Shown here: piece after piece, positions 1-9,212 of the stretch
Numbering within the stretch: the first letter of the stretch is position 1
Layout of the letters: the number at the start of each line of letters is the position of its first letter
From: Bog-159 sp035602155
GTDB taxonomy: Bacteria; Acidobacteriota; Terriglobia; Bryobacterales; Bryobacteraceae
Length of the DNA stretch: 64,000 nucleotides
Assembly (NCBI GenBank): GCA_035602155.1
Contig: DATNMW010000046.1
Coordinates: forward strand, 26,322-90,321
Reading direction: 5' to 3'
Program-made: the position numbers and the translations under genes
The notes under the pieces: generated by a model
What the model saw: only the letters and a program-made list of their open reading frames with translations
What the model was told of the DNA's origin: nothing
The model's database searches: none

Positions 1-1
1 C

Positions 2-1165
2 AACTACGGTGTCAGCCAACTCGACCATATCCTGGCCAAGCGACAGCCCGGTTCGATCTTCAAGCCATTCGTTTACACCGCCGCGTTGAATACGGCTATC
101 GAAGGCGGGCCCCACGTCCTGACCGCCAGCACCACCGTACTGGATGAGCCGACCACATTCTGGTACGATAACAAACCGTACGAGCCAAGCAATTTCAAGC
201 ACGAGTTTTACGGCACGGTCACCCTGCGCCGGGCGCTGGCCCATTCCTTGAACGTGGCCACGGTCAAGGTGGGCGAAATGGTGGGGTTTGACGCAATCGT
301 CGACCTGGCGAAAAAGGCGGGTTTGAATTACAACATCCAGCCCACGCCCGCGGTGGCGCTTGGCGCATACGAAGTGACCCCCATGGAGATGGCTGGAGCT
401 TACACTATCTTCGCAAACCAAGGCGTCTACGTGAAGCCCAGTTTTGTCTCCATGGTGCGGTCCCAGGATGGCGCCGCCATTTACAACAACAAGAAGGAAG
501 AGCGCACGGTGCTGGATCCGCGGGTGGCCTATCTGATGACCAATCTGATGGAAGAGGTGATGCGTAGCGGTACCGCCGCGGCCGTGCGATCGCGCGGCTT
601 CGGGGTCCCCGCTGCGGGTAAGACCGGGACTTCCCACGATGGCTGGTTTGCCGGCTACACTTCCGGCCTGTTGTGCATTGTGTGGGTGGGTTTCGACGAC
701 AACCGGCAGTTGGACCTGGAAGGCGCCCACTCGGCGCTGCCCATCTGGACCGAGTTCATGAAGCGCGCGCTGCAATATCGCGCGTATCGCAACGCGCAGC
801 CCTTCCAGGCTCCCGATGGCATCGTATCCGTGCAGATCGATCCCGAGTCGGGGATGCTGGCCACGCCCTACTGTCCAACCACTATATCGGAAGTTTACAT
901 TTCGGGATCGCAACCCGTGGTCTCGTGCCCGCTGCATGGCGGAGGGCAGAGCGCAACGCACGTGGCCGGCTGGGAAATCCCCGGCAATGCGCCTAGTGTA
1001 GAATCCGCGCCCCACGTGGGCGCGCCGCCGCCGGCAATCGCGGTGCGCCAGCCGGCTCCCGGCGCAGGCAGCGCCCCACCCCCTGCAGCGCAGACTGCCC
1101 AGAAGGCCGAAAAGCCCAAGGAAAAGAAAAATCTTTTCCGCCGGCTGCTAGGTGTGTTTAAATAG
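2..1165 (+). CDS. Class A penicillin-binding protein, C-terminal transpeptidase part (5' end outside window)
   Basis: Cross-links peptidoglycan stem peptides in the periplasm. The open frame runs in from the left edge, so the ATG at 86 is internal. The three transpeptidase signatures are all visible: SxxK as SIFK (catalytic Ser codon 53-55, within QPGSIFKPF), SxN as SLN (codons 245-253) and KTGTS (Lys codon 620-622). The glycosyltransferase domain expected upstream lies outside the window. The tail after about residue 325 is rich in Pro, Ala and Lys and ends in a basic stretch (KEKKNLFRRLLGVFK), a low-complexity C-terminus as in many PBP1-type enzymes. Two TPR genes follow in the same direction, the first after 20 nt, suggesting one transcript. 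Family assignment is firm; 1A versus 1C type cannot be decided. Confidence 0.93.
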   Translation, partial: NYGVSQLDHILAKRQPGSIFKPFVYTAALNTAIEGGPHVLTASTTVLDEPTTFWYDNKPYEPSNFKHEFYGTVTLRRALAHSLNVATVKVGEMVGFDAIVDLAKKAGLNYNIQPTPAVALGAYEVTPMEMAGAYTIFANQGVYVKPSFVSMVRSQDGAAIYNNKKEERTVLDPRVAYLMTNLMEEVMRSGTAAAVRSRGFGVPAAGKTGTSHDGWFAGYTSGLLCIVWVGFDDNRQLDLEGAHSALPIWTEFMKRALQYRAYRNAQPFQAPDGIVSVQIDPESGMLATPYCPTTISEVYISGSQPVVSCPLHGGGQSATHVAGWEIPGNAPSVESAPHVGAPPPAIAVRQPAPGAGSAPPPAAQTAQKAEKPKEKKNLFRRLLGVFK

Positions 1166-1185
1166 AGCCAAAGGGGGAGGCCCGT

Positions 1186-1977
1186 ATGCTTTCCGCTCGC
1201 AACCTCGTCGTTCTTTTCGGCGCGTGCCTCATTTTCGGGATGGCTTTTGCGCAGGATGTCAAACCTGCTCTCGACTCTCAGCCCGCCAAGCCAACCTTAT
1301 CGGAGACCACCGCGGCAGCGCTCCCGCCGCTCAAACCGGAGGACCGGGGCGACGTCTACATGGCCCGCAAGATGTATCGCGAAGCCATTGAGTCGTACGA
1401 ACAGGCCCCACAGGATTCCGCCGTGGTGTGGAACAAGCTGGGCATCGCCTATCACCAAATGATGCAGTTGGATGCGGCCATGAAGCGCTACCGGCGCGCC
1501 ATTCGCCTGGACGCGAAATACGCCGAAGCGATTAACAACCTGGGAACCATTTACTACGCGGAGAAACGCTATGGCAAGGCGACCGGCTCTTATAGGCACG
1601 CACTGAAGCTGGCGCCCGGGTCCGCGTCCATTTACAGCAACCTGGGCACGGCGTATTTTGCCGAGAAGAAATACAAAGAGGCTTGGGAAGCATACAACAC
1701 GGCTTTCCAACTCGACCCCGAGGTCTTCGAGCACCGGAACACTTATGGCGTGCTGCTGCAGGAGCGCACCGTCGAGGAACGCGCCAAATTCCACTACTAT
1801 CTGGCCAAGATATACGCCAAGCAGGGCCAGCCGGACCGCGCCCTGCAATATATCCGGAAGGCCCTGGAGGAGGGCTTCACCGACCGTAAGAAGTTCATGC
1901 AAGATCCGGAGTTCGCCGCTATGCGCGACTTGCCGGAATTCAAGGAGCTACTCTTGCTGGAGCCGCGTGTACTATAG
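1186..1977 (+). CDS. Exported TPR-repeat protein
   Basis: 263 residues with a Sec-type signal peptide (hydrophobic core LVVLFGACLIFGMAFA, likely cleavage after AFA), so periplasmic. TPR units occupy roughly residues 55-195, with the usual pattern of small and aromatic residues (AWNKLGIAY, AINNLGTIYY, IYSNLGTAYF). TPRs bind protein partners; no catalytic motif is visible. The start is supported by a GGGGGAGG ribosome site 5 nt before the ATG. It lies 20 nt after the penicillin-binding protein, which suggests an envelope scaffold or a cell-wall assembly factor, but this is inference from position only. Confidence 0.8.
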   Translation: MLSARNLVVLFGACLIFGMAFAQDVKPALDSQPAKPTLSETTAAALPPLKPEDRGDVYMARKMYREAIESYEQAPQDSAVVWNKLGIAYHQMMQLDAAMKRYRRAIRLDAKYAEAINNLGTIYYAEKRYGKATGSYRHALKLAPGSASIYSNLGTAYFAEKKYKEAWEAYNTAFQLDPEVFEHRNTYGVLLQERTVEERAKFHYYLAKIYAKQGQPDRALQYIRKALEEGFTDRKKFMQDPEFAAMRDLPEFKELLLLEPRVL

Positions 1978-1991
1978 CCCCCCGTACTGAC

Positions 1992-3923
1992 GTGCGCGGT
2001 TCAGCGGATTCCATGCGTTGCCGAGCCGCAACCGTCAGAGTGCGGTGTTTGCTCGTGCTCCTCGTGGCATGCCTGATGTCGTGCGCGCGCCGCGATAGCC
2101 CACAGACGGTGCCCCAGGTGGCCGTCCTGCGTTTTGAAAACCTTTCCTCCGACGCATCCTTCGACTGGATGGGCCGCGCCTTCGCCGAGATTATATCGTG
2201 CGAACTGCAAGGTTCCGCGCAGCGGTACGCGGTGCAATGGCACGCCCTGCACGCCTTCGATGCCTCGCTCGGCAGGCGGCCGGCGGGAGCACCGGGGATC
2301 TCCGCGGAGAGTACCGGGGCGCTGGTGGCGGGATCCAACCAGATCGTGTATGGCGACTTCTCCATAGTCGATGGCGTACTGCACGCCACCGCGACCGAAG
2401 AAGATCTTGCCACGCACAAAATGGCGCCGGTGACTTCCGCCGAGGGGTCTGCCAGCGATGGCGCCATCTCCGTGGCCGAGGCGCTGGCCCGGCAGTTGGG
2501 CGGAACGCACCCGTTCGGCACACGAAACCCGCAGGCGGTGCGCGACTATGTGGCCGCCGTAGAGGAACCGATTGCGGATTCCCGGCTTTTCGCCCGGGCG
2601 GTCGCGGACGACCCCAACTTCGGACGCGCATATGTTTCCTGGTTGGATGTGGCGATCGTCCAGCGCGACCGCGCCTTAGCGGACCGGATCGTCGAACAGG
2701 CGCGTCTCCACCGGATTTCCGCGCTGGACCGGGCCGAAATGGACCTCGGTGCGGCCGTTTTGCACGGCGACTTCAACGCTCAACTGGACGCGCGGCGCGA
2801 ACTAGCCCGGCTCGACCCGGCAGATCCCAACCACCATCGCGCGCTGGCCGAAGCGCTCGCCAAAGTGCGCGACTACGACGGCGCCATTGTGGAATTCCGC
2901 CGCGCCCTCTCCATCCGGCCCGACGACGTGGAGGCGCTGAATGCGATGGGCTACGCAGCGGCCTATTCCGGTGATTTGCCCACCGCCATTAGGGTACTGC
3001 GCGGTTATGAGCAGTTGCGCCCGGACCAGCCGAATCCGCTCGATTCGCTGGGTGATGCGCATTTTATCCTGGGCCACTTCGCCGAAGCGGAGCGATTTTA
3101 TCTGGCGGCGCAGGCTAGGGCTCCGGGCTTCTTGAACGGCGGCGAAGAACTGAAGGCCGCGCAGGCGCGACTGATGACGGGCGACACCGCTGGCGCCACG
3201 GCGCTGTTCAACCGGTATCTGGCCGGGCGGCAGGCGGCGCACGATCCGTTTGCCCCGTATCACGCGGCGGCGTGGCAGTGGCATACCGGCGCGCGGCGCG
3301 CGGCCATCGCTGCCCTGGACCGTCTGGCCCGAGCTATGGCCCGGGCAGATGCGGCCCCAGTTGGGCGTGAAGTGGCTTGCCGTGCCGACGCGCTGGCGGC
3401 CATCTGGCTACTCGATTTGGGAGACCGCGCGGGAGCCGCGGAGCACGCCCGCAAAGCGGTGGCCGAGGCCCTGCCCGCAGCTTCTCCGCTCGCCGCCTTG
3501 GTGGCATCTTTGGCGCAGCCGGAAGCCTCTCCGCTGCCCGCGCAATCTCCCTTAAGAGATTATGGGCGAGCCTACGCGCTGCTATTCGCCAGGCAGTTTC
3601 AGCCCGCGGCGCCAGCGCTCCAGGAACTCTACCGGCTTCCTGCCGGCGAACCGGACGATGGCTTGGCCGTCTTGCTCGCCTGGGCCTACGAGGAGACCGG
3701 CGATTGGCAGCGCGCCGAGCCATTGCTGCGTCTTACCCCGCTGCCGCAAGCCTCCGGCCTGCCGATGTTCTCCTCGCTCTACTTTCCTCGTTTGTTCTTC
3801 TTGCGCGGCGTGGTGTTGGATCGCGAAGGTCATCGCGCGGAAGCGGCCCGCTACTACCGGATTTTCCGCGCGCTTTCGGGCTCGGATAACGCTATTTGGG
3901 GCGAAGAGCCGCGCGCCCGCTGA
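1992..3923 (+). CDS. TPR-repeat lipoprotein with a TolB/FlgO-like N-terminal region
   Basis: 643 residues. The N-terminus has a hydrophobic stretch ending in a lipobox-like LMSC, which predicts lipidation and anchoring in the envelope. The GTG at 1992 is used here; an in-frame ATG at 2013 puts the signal closer to the start and may be the true one. After the lipobox, VAVLRFENLS followed by a short spacer and an aromatic residue resembles the N-terminal pattern of proteins that precede TPRs in acidobacterial signalling proteins. Residues about 190-640 contain TPR-like helices. It starts 14 nt after the preceding TPR gene, in the same direction. No enzyme activity is suggested. Confidence 0.72.
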   Translation: MRGSADSMRCRAATVRVRCLLVLLVACLMSCARRDSPQTVPQVAVLRFENLSSDASFDWMGRAFAEIISCELQGSAQRYAVQWHALHAFDASLGRRPAGAPGISAESTGALVAGSNQIVYGDFSIVDGVLHATATEEDLATHKMAPVTSAEGSASDGAISVAEALARQLGGTHPFGTRNPQAVRDYVAAVEEPIADSRLFARAVADDPNFGRAYVSWLDVAIVQRDRALADRIVEQARLHRISALDRAEMDLGAAVLHGDFNAQLDARRELARLDPADPNHHRALAEALAKVRDYDGAIVEFRRALSIRPDDVEALNAMGYAAAYSGDLPTAIRVLRGYEQLRPDQPNPLDSLGDAHFILGHFAEAERFYLAAQARAPGFLNGGEELKAAQARLMTGDTAGATALFNRYLAGRQAAHDPFAPYHAAAWQWHTGARRAAIAALDRLARAMARADAAPVGREVACRADALAAIWLLDLGDRAGAAEHARKAVAEALPAASPLAALVASLAQPEASPLPAQSPLRDYGRAYALLFARQFQPAAPALQELYRLPAGEPDDGLAVLLAWAYEETGDWQRAEPLLRLTPLPQASGLPMFSSLYFPRLFFLRGVVLDREGHRAEAARYYRIFRALSGSDNAIWGEEPRAR

Positions 3924-3937
3924 CTTAACCAGGCCGG

Positions 3938-4744
3938 TCATTCGCGTTCCACACGGAACGAGTATGCCTCATGCGCGGGGCCGGCACGGGCGTCCAAGGT
4001 CAGTACGTAGTCGCCGCGCGGAATATTCCGGGCGGGCAGTGTGACCGCAACCGTCTGGCTCCCGCCCGGAACAAACTCGCTCCAGATTTCAGCGCCTCCG
4101 GGAAGGGTCAGGGCGGCGCGATACCTCGGCGCCTCGCCTCCAGGCTCGATTTCCAGAGTCAACCGCACGTTCTCGGCTTCGGGCGCTATGCGGAGAGCCA
4201 CGGGATCGGAGCGGACGTCGCGATCCAGAGCCGGCCTCAAGGCAAATGAAGGAATAACCGGCGATGGTGCACTCTTTGCGACTGTTATGGCATCGCGAGC
4301 GATCGTTTGTCGAAGGCGCGCGTCAATCCGCGCAATCCGGGTTTGCTGCCACGCGATAAAAACGAAGCCGGCTAGAATTGCCGCGGCGGCCGCCAGCCGC
4401 CAGTTGCGCGCGCGCGGGCCGGCGTTTGCACGCACGGGAGCCGGCAGCGATCCCGTCACAGTCATGATCGCGGCACAAAATTCGACCTTTTCCCTTAGCC
4501 CGGGCAAACTCAGGTACTTCCGCTCGAAGCTCCGGGCGTCGTCCGGCGAAAGCCTTTTCAGAAGATAGTCGCGAATCAGTTCCTGTTCGCAGGCGCCGGC
4601 CAGGACGAAAAAGGCGTCGTCGGCGAAGTAGCGCTCCTCGACTTCTCGCACTTCGGATTCAGGCAACCGGTTCAACAGGTATGCGGTCAACCGCGACCGC
4701 TCACCCGGTTCTGGCAACATTTGTACTTCCATATCGACTCTCAT
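3938..4744 (-). CDS. Single-pass membrane protein, probable anti-sigma partner without zinc motif
   Basis: 268 residues. The chosen ATG (4744) overlaps the stop of the sigma-like gene as ATGA, implying translational coupling; the much longer upstream frame is only the sigma gene read in another phase. The N-terminus contains two similar helical blocks, LLNRLPESEVREVEERYF (residues 23-40) and LLKRLSPDDARSFERKYL (61-78), each like the helix of zinc-less anti-sigma domains. One transmembrane helix lies at about 115-133. Residues 134-268 should be outside the membrane and look beta-rich, ending in a Gly/Pro-rich domain. There is no HxxxCxxC motif. Coupling to a sigma factor plus this topology suggests an anti-sigma role; the sequence alone does not prove it. 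Confidence 0.6.
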   Translation of the reverse strand: MRVDMEVQMLPEPGERSRLTAYLLNRLPESEVREVEERYFADDAFFVLAGACEQELIRDYLLKRLSPDDARSFERKYLSLPGLREKVEFCAAIMTVTGSLPAPVRANAGPRARNWRLAAAAAILAGFVFIAWQQTRIARIDARLRQTIARDAITVAKSAPSPVIPSFALRPALDRDVRSDPVALRIAPEAENVRLTLEIEPGGEAPRYRAALTLPGGAEIWSEFVPGGSQTVAVTLPARNIPRGDYVLTLDARAGPAHEAYSFRVERE

Positions 4745-5319
4745 CCCGAGCGCCTGTAATCGCCCTTTTGCATTGGTTTGCGCACCAAGTCGCGAAGCGT
4801 TCCGACAATCCGAAAGGCGCGTATTCGTAACGCATTCGGCGATTTCCCCAATCGTTCCGCAAGTTCCCGGCGATCGTCCTCGAAGTAGTCTCGTATGAAT
4901 TCGCAATCCGACGTGTCCAGCCGGTTGAGACACTGTTCTACCAGGATCAGCTTGTCCCTGCCAACGGCGATGTTTCCGGTCGCGGGGCTGTGCAGTTTTT
5001 CGTCGAACTCGACCGCGGGCGCCTTTTGTTCCATACACACGCGCGATGCAATCCCATAGCAAAAGTGCGTGAATTCGCTTGTGATTTCAACTCCCTCCAA
5101 GCAGCGCCGATGGGCGCGGAGCACCACTTCGTCGGCCAGATCCTCCGGATCCGCGCAGCCGCGCTGCAAGAAATAGAAAACAAGCTTGGCCCGCATCATC
5201 AGGTACTTACGTTCGGCCTTCTCCGGGTCGGGATCGAGAAGAGGGAGAAACCCGGCAGTCCGCTCCCGCACGCTTTCCGGGCTCACGAAGCCGGCCTCCC
5301 CTCTGGAATTGGTCTCCAT
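4741..5319 (-). CDS. Small ECF-like RNA polymerase sigma factor
   Basis: 192 residues from the ATG at 5319; this start overlaps the 3' end of the CHAT gene by 37 nt, and longer versions are reading-phase shadows of that gene. Region 2-like features span residues 35-100 (DPEDLADEVVLRAHRRC, where sigma factors have a conserved acidic helix), and a helix-turn-helix region 4 spans about 125-180 (RELAERLGKSPNALRIRAFR). It would direct RNA polymerase to a small set of promoters. It is followed by the membrane protein with an ATGA overlap. Region 2 is rather diverged, so cognate promoters cannot be predicted. Confidence 0.75.
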   Translation of the reverse strand: METNSRGEAGFVSPESVRERTAGFLPLLDPDPEKAERKYLMMRAKLVFYFLQRGCADPEDLADEVVLRAHRRCLEGVEITSEFTHFCYGIASRVCMEQKAPAVEFDEKLHSPATGNIAVGRDKLILVEQCLNRLDTSDCEFIRDYFEDDRRELAERLGKSPNALRIRAFRIVGTLRDLVRKPMQKGDYRRSG

Positions 5320-8312
5320 TCGCCTTCCAGCGAGAATCCCGACCAGTAGGCCGGATCTTTCCATCTCGGATTGCGCCACAGAGCTTCGCGTGCGGCCCGG
5401 AGAGCACGTACAGGGGAAGGTAATCCCGGCTTCAGGAGGTCGCTGTAGAAGGCGCGCATGAATAAGGCCGTGCCCTCGTCGTCGACCGGCCACAGACTCA
5501 CCAGGACGCGCGCGGCGCCCGCGTAGAAGAACGCCTTGGTCAAGCCTACGAAACCATCGCCCGGAACGGCTCGTCCCAGTCCGGTGGCGCAACCGCTCAG
5601 GACGGCCAGTTCTACCGGCAAATTCAGATCGTAGATCTCGTAAAGGCTCAGCAGCCCATCCTGCGGCGATCCGTTTCTGTCTACCTGCGATAGGAAGATA
5701 CCGGAAAGCTCCGGGCGAGTGTTGTCGATTCGCGTGTGGGTAGCGAAATGCACTACGGTCGACCGGCGCACGCTGTCGTCCGCCAGAGTCTTCTTGGTAG
5801 CGGCGAAACCAACCCGCCATAGCACGGTGGCTCCCTGCGCGGCTCCCCCGATATAGTCCGCTTCGCGAAGGGAAAATGGGAGCCGGGCAAGCATAGCACC
5901 GTAATCTTTCTTTTCGCGCTCCTTTATGCTGCGGGCGATCCGGGGATCCCCGGGGAAAACCGGGTCGGCGAAGAGGGCGATTTTGAAACCGCCATCGTAG
6001 CGGACCAGCGGCGCACTGCGCAACGCGGCCAAAACGGATGCGGAGGGGATTCCGGAGATTTCGTTCGCGATCCCAAAGGGCATCCCGGGCCTCGCGGGCG
6101 AAGGCAGTGCCGCGAAGGGGACGTAATGCAGAATGCCGTCCGGAGAAACCATGATTCGCTTATCCCCGATCAACCCGGCAACCGGACTCAGGAGGGCGCG
6201 GCTCAGACCGGCGATAGCGGCATCGTACCGCGCTTGCAGTTCCGGTGTGGCAAGCCGGCCGCGGCGCAAGCCGGCCAGCGCCGCCACCGGCCGGGCCAGC
6301 CTTTCGAGGGCGGCGCGCGGCGGAAGGCGAAACCATTTCACTTCCCGTGGAGTGACCACCCAAAGATAACTGTGGGCCTCTCCGAGTGCAAACTCCAGAA
6401 GGATCGTCCGGCCGTCGAGCAATTCGCCGATCGCCCGCGCGGATAGCGGCGACGATGCAATCGCGAACGTAGGCGATCCCTTGGCGGCGATTTCGCCGGC
6501 CAGCGACTCGTACTGCAGTTCGAGGTCTTCCACTTCTCCGGAAAGCGCCGCACGCTTGGGGGCTGCTTCGGCGGTCGATGGCAATCGCGCTAACTGTCCG
6601 GACTTGAACGTGAGACTGTGGGTAAGCCGCCGCTCGCGTGCGGCTAGCTCCGGGCTCGCCATGCGCAAAGCTTCGTACCGCTTTCCGCCGAGTTCATCCA
6701 TCCAGGATCGGGATCGCGCGCGCTCGGCGACTTCGAGAGACTGCGCGGATAGAGCCTGCGCGTTGTCCACCGGCTGGGAGTCGAACAACAGATCGAGCAT
6801 CTCCTCGTAGACCGCCCGGCGCGATGCAAACCAAGTGGCGCGAAGATCCGGCGAATCTACGTTGACGCGCAGTTTCTCGATCGTTTTCATGGCTCGTTCG
6901 AGTTCTTCGCGCGCCGCGGCGGTATTCGAACGGCGCCGATCGATACGCGCGATTTCGATGAGCGTGGCAACCGCATCGTCATCCAGATGCGCGCTCAGGC
7001 GCAGTTGGAGCGATTCCCTGAGGCTCGCGAGCGCGCCTTCCAATTCGCCAGAGCGAGCCAGCGTTAAGCCGGAATAATGGGTGGCACTGGCGAGACCGCG
7101 CGTGTCGTGAATCGACCTGTAGATGCCGACGGCTTCGGCGAGCAACGGCCGTGCGCCGCGCGCATCGCCCTTCTTATACAACAACTGGCCGAGGTTGTTG
7201 AGCACATCGGCGCGAGTTCGCGGGTTGGCCGCGCCCGACGCCAAGGTCAGCGCTCTTTCGAGCGGCCCAAGAGCGCCGGACAGGTTGCCGCCGAGGGCCC
7301 GGACGCGGCCCAGATTCATCAGCGCGACGGCCCTGGAAACTCGATCCTTTGGCGCGGACAGAAGAGGCAGCGAACGCTCCAGCCACGACTCGGCCTTGCG
7401 GTATTCGCCGAGCGAGGCATAGATCAGCGCAATGTTGCCAAGGACCACGGCTTCCGACCGGCGGTCGGTTGCCCGCATGGCGGGAAGGGCGGCGAAATAT
7501 GAATCGAGGGCGCGCTGGAATTCGCCGGTTTGTTGGAACAGATTGGCGCGGTTATTCTCAACCGCGGCGGTAAGGAACGGATTCTTCAGTTTAAGCGAGA
7601 GCGCCAGTCCGCGATCGAACGCAGTGGCGGCCGTCTCGACATCGCCAAGGCGCATGGAAGCCACGCCCGAGTTTGCCAGGGCTTCGATCGCAGGCCTAAG
7701 TTCGCTGGAAGGATTCAGATCGAGCGCCAGGCGATATTGGTCAACCGCGGCACGGAAATCGCCCAGAGCCTGGAAGGCGTCGCCAAGCTCGACCAGAATT
7801 GCAACTCTGGCAGGGGTATCGCCGAGACTCTCCCATAGCCGGAGCGCCTCTTGCTCTTCTTCGATGGCGCGCCGCAAATTCGCCTTATCGGGGCGCTGAC
7901 CCAGCTTGCGGGATTCGGTGGAAAGGCGCTCCGCCTCGACGCGCACTAAGTCGGCGGGTTGGCGGGCGCGTGGTCCAGTGAACCCGGCGGTGTAGCGCAG
8001 CGGTTGTTTGGCGCTTTCGGAAGCGGCCACACAGAAGCGATAGACGCCGTCCGCCGGGGCGATGAGCGAGGCGCGTTCTGGGCCGTATTCAAAGGCGTCG
8101 ACACGGGCGATCGGAGCGCCCGCGGGCGAACGAATTTCCACTGCCAAATCGGCGGAATCCTGGGTCACCGATAGCTGCGCGTATTCGTCCGCGGAGAGTT
8201 TGGCCGGGTAGCAGTGCGAGCCCGCCGGCGGCGCGACGGGACCGCCCCATGCGCAAAGCAGGGAGATACTGGCGGCCGAAGCAAACTTTCGAACGGAACG
8301 GATGCACACCAC
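5283..8312 (-). CDS. Exported TPR protein with C-terminal CHAT (caspase-like) protease domain
   Basis: 1009 residues with an N-terminal signal-like segment ending near residue 33. A beta-rich stretch to about residue 110 precedes TPR units (about 160-470) and a long helical linker. The C-terminal CHAT domain carries the expected dyad: His in HFATH (855-859) and Cys908 in LSGCATG. CHAT domains are clan CD cysteine-peptidase relatives, and several are activated proteases. It is the first gene of a minus-strand trio with an ECF-like sigma factor (37-nt overlap) and a membrane protein (ATGA overlap). The start is a GTG at 8312, with a TACAAT box 10 nt before it. Proteolysis of the membrane partner is a reasonable hypothesis, not shown. 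Confidence 0.85.
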   Translation of the reverse strand: MVCIRSVRKFASAASISLLCAWGGPVAPPAGSHCYPAKLSADEYAQLSVTQDSADLAVEIRSPAGAPIARVDAFEYGPERASLIAPADGVYRFCVAASESAKQPLRYTAGFTGPRARQPADLVRVEAERLSTESRKLGQRPDKANLRRAIEEEQEALRLWESLGDTPARVAILVELGDAFQALGDFRAAVDQYRLALDLNPSSELRPAIEALANSGVASMRLGDVETAATAFDRGLALSLKLKNPFLTAAVENNRANLFQQTGEFQRALDSYFAALPAMRATDRRSEAVVLGNIALIYASLGEYRKAESWLERSLPLLSAPKDRVSRAVALMNLGRVRALGGNLSGALGPLERALTLASGAANPRTRADVLNNLGQLLYKKGDARGARPLLAEAVGIYRSIHDTRGLASATHYSGLTLARSGELEGALASLRESLQLRLSAHLDDDAVATLIEIARIDRRRSNTAAAREELERAMKTIEKLRVNVDSPDLRATWFASRRAVYEEMLDLLFDSQPVDNAQALSAQSLEVAERARSRSWMDELGGKRYEALRMASPELAARERRLTHSLTFKSGQLARLPSTAEAAPKRAALSGEVEDLELQYESLAGEIAAKGSPTFAIASSPLSARAIGELLDGRTILLEFALGEAHSYLWVVTPREVKWFRLPPRAALERLARPVAALAGLRRGRLATPELQARYDAAIAGLSRALLSPVAGLIGDKRIMVSPDGILHYVPFAALPSPARPGMPFGIANEISGIPSASVLAALRSAPLVRYDGGFKIALFADPVFPGDPRIARSIKEREKKDYGAMLARLPFSLREADYIGGAAQGATVLWRVGFAATKKTLADDSVRRSTVVHFATHTRIDNTRPELSGIFLSQVDRNGSPQDGLLSLYEIYDLNLPVELAVLSGCATGLGRAVPGDGFVGLTKAFFYAGAARVLVSLWPVDDEGTALFMRAFYSDLLKPGLPSPVRALRAAREALWRNPRWKDPAYWSGFSLEGEWRPIPEGRPAS

Positions 8313-8447
8313 AGATCAAACGATTGTACATCGGGTGGATCGGAAAAGTCAGACCGGCTCGATACACGGCCGGCGCGGAGCAGGGATTGGCTCCGGCACT
8401 CTGGGGGAAAGATTCCCTTGCGTGAAACGGTGTGAGCAAGCGTTTTC

Positions 8448-8471
8448 CGGGTGACCTGAGGAGGTTACCCG
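8448..8471 (+). promoter_or_regulatory. Hairpin holding the Shine-Dalgarno sequence of the micro-ORF
   Basis: Arms CGGGTGACC (8448-8456) and GGTTACCCG (8463-8471) pair over 9 bp with one G-U pair; the loop is TGAGGA. The strong ribosome site AGGAGG (8459-8464) is half in the loop and half in the 3' arm, and the ATG at 8473 begins one base after the stem. Folding would partly hide the ribosome site, so this may be a translational switch. Confidence 0.45.
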
Positions 8472-8472
8472 T

Positions 8473-8529
8473 ATGGATTGGCTAACGTGGCTCCTGAGTA
8501 TCATTGTGGATCAGAACTCCGGAGTGTAG
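8473..8529 (+). CDS. Micro-ORF, 18-residue hydrophobic peptide
   Basis: The frame encodes MDWLTWLLSIIVDQNSGV. It has a near-consensus Shine-Dalgarno (GAGGAGGT, 8458-8465) with 8-nt spacing to the ATG, and a strong intrinsic terminator starts 4 nt after its stop. No plus-strand gene follows until 10149, so it is not an obvious leader peptide for a downstream operon. The first 12 residues are hydrophobic with two Trp, and the tail is polar, so membrane association is possible. I do not recognise it. It is too short for homology arguments; the support is the RBS-ORF-terminator layout. Confidence 0.5.
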   Translation: MDWLTWLLSIIVDQNSGV

Positions 8530-8533
8530 ACGG

Positions 8534-8568
8534 AAGGCGCCCCGGTATAGATTGCCGGGGCGCCTTTT
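8534..8568 (+). terminator. Rho-independent terminator
   Basis: Perfect 12-bp stem, AAGGCGCCCCGG (8534-8545) with CCGGGGCGCCTT (8555-8566), 9-nt loop, four T at 8565-8568. The A/T ends make it potentially bidirectional. Confidence 0.85.
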
Positions 8569-8569
8569 C

Positions 8570-9212
8570 CCGGATTCGCGAAACATCGTTTTTCTCCAAA
8601 TGACCGCGCCTTGGGAGAAGATCGATCGATGCGGCGGCAAGCAGTGTCTCGCGCTGTTTCGATGTAATCGCCCCGCTCATAGGTTCCAGTTACCTTTCGA
8701 TCCTACGCGCACCAGGAGGAACTGCGCGGATACACTTGCCGCACCGGTGTGAGCGGCTAACCTTGCCAACTTGGCACGCGCCTCCCCGTTTAATGCGCTC
8801 CGCGCAAGTTTGCAGGACAGGCGGCTGGAGGCTTGCAAGTAACGCCGCGACTTCCTGGGAGTAGTCCGCTGGCTGGGCCACCTTGGATCTCTTTGGACGG
8901 AGATCGTGCTCACCAGCCGTAGACAGTTGCTTGGCCAAGACGTCGGCGCCAAACGCGACCGGGTTGGGGGGTGTTTGGTCCTGGAGACGCTCAAAGGCCA
9001 GCACCGACAAGTAAACGCATCCGCATCACAATCCGCCCCTCCCGCATTCAGACTTATTTTGCAAGCCGAGCGGTCAGCCCAGCCGCTTCCCGCAAACCGC
9101 CTCGGGATGAGCGCCAGCACAATCGCAAACTCAACTCGCTTGCGCCTCGTTGGACGCATCTGCGATCCGGCCGAGGGCCGCGAGAAAGGCTCGACGGCCC
9201 TCCAAAGGACGA
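8570..9212. other. Gap with no convincing gene
   Basis: 643 bases. Open frames on both strands (for example 8690-9010 minus, 106 codons) have no ribosome site, no recognisable domain, and compositions rich in Arg, Ser and Pro typical of spurious frames in G+C-rich DNA. It may hold a decayed gene. Confidence 0.5.

Noticed and set aside
1297..1902. 201-codon minus-strand frame inside the TPR gene
   Set aside because: Antisense shadow of a strongly supported TPR protein; no ribosome site or domain.
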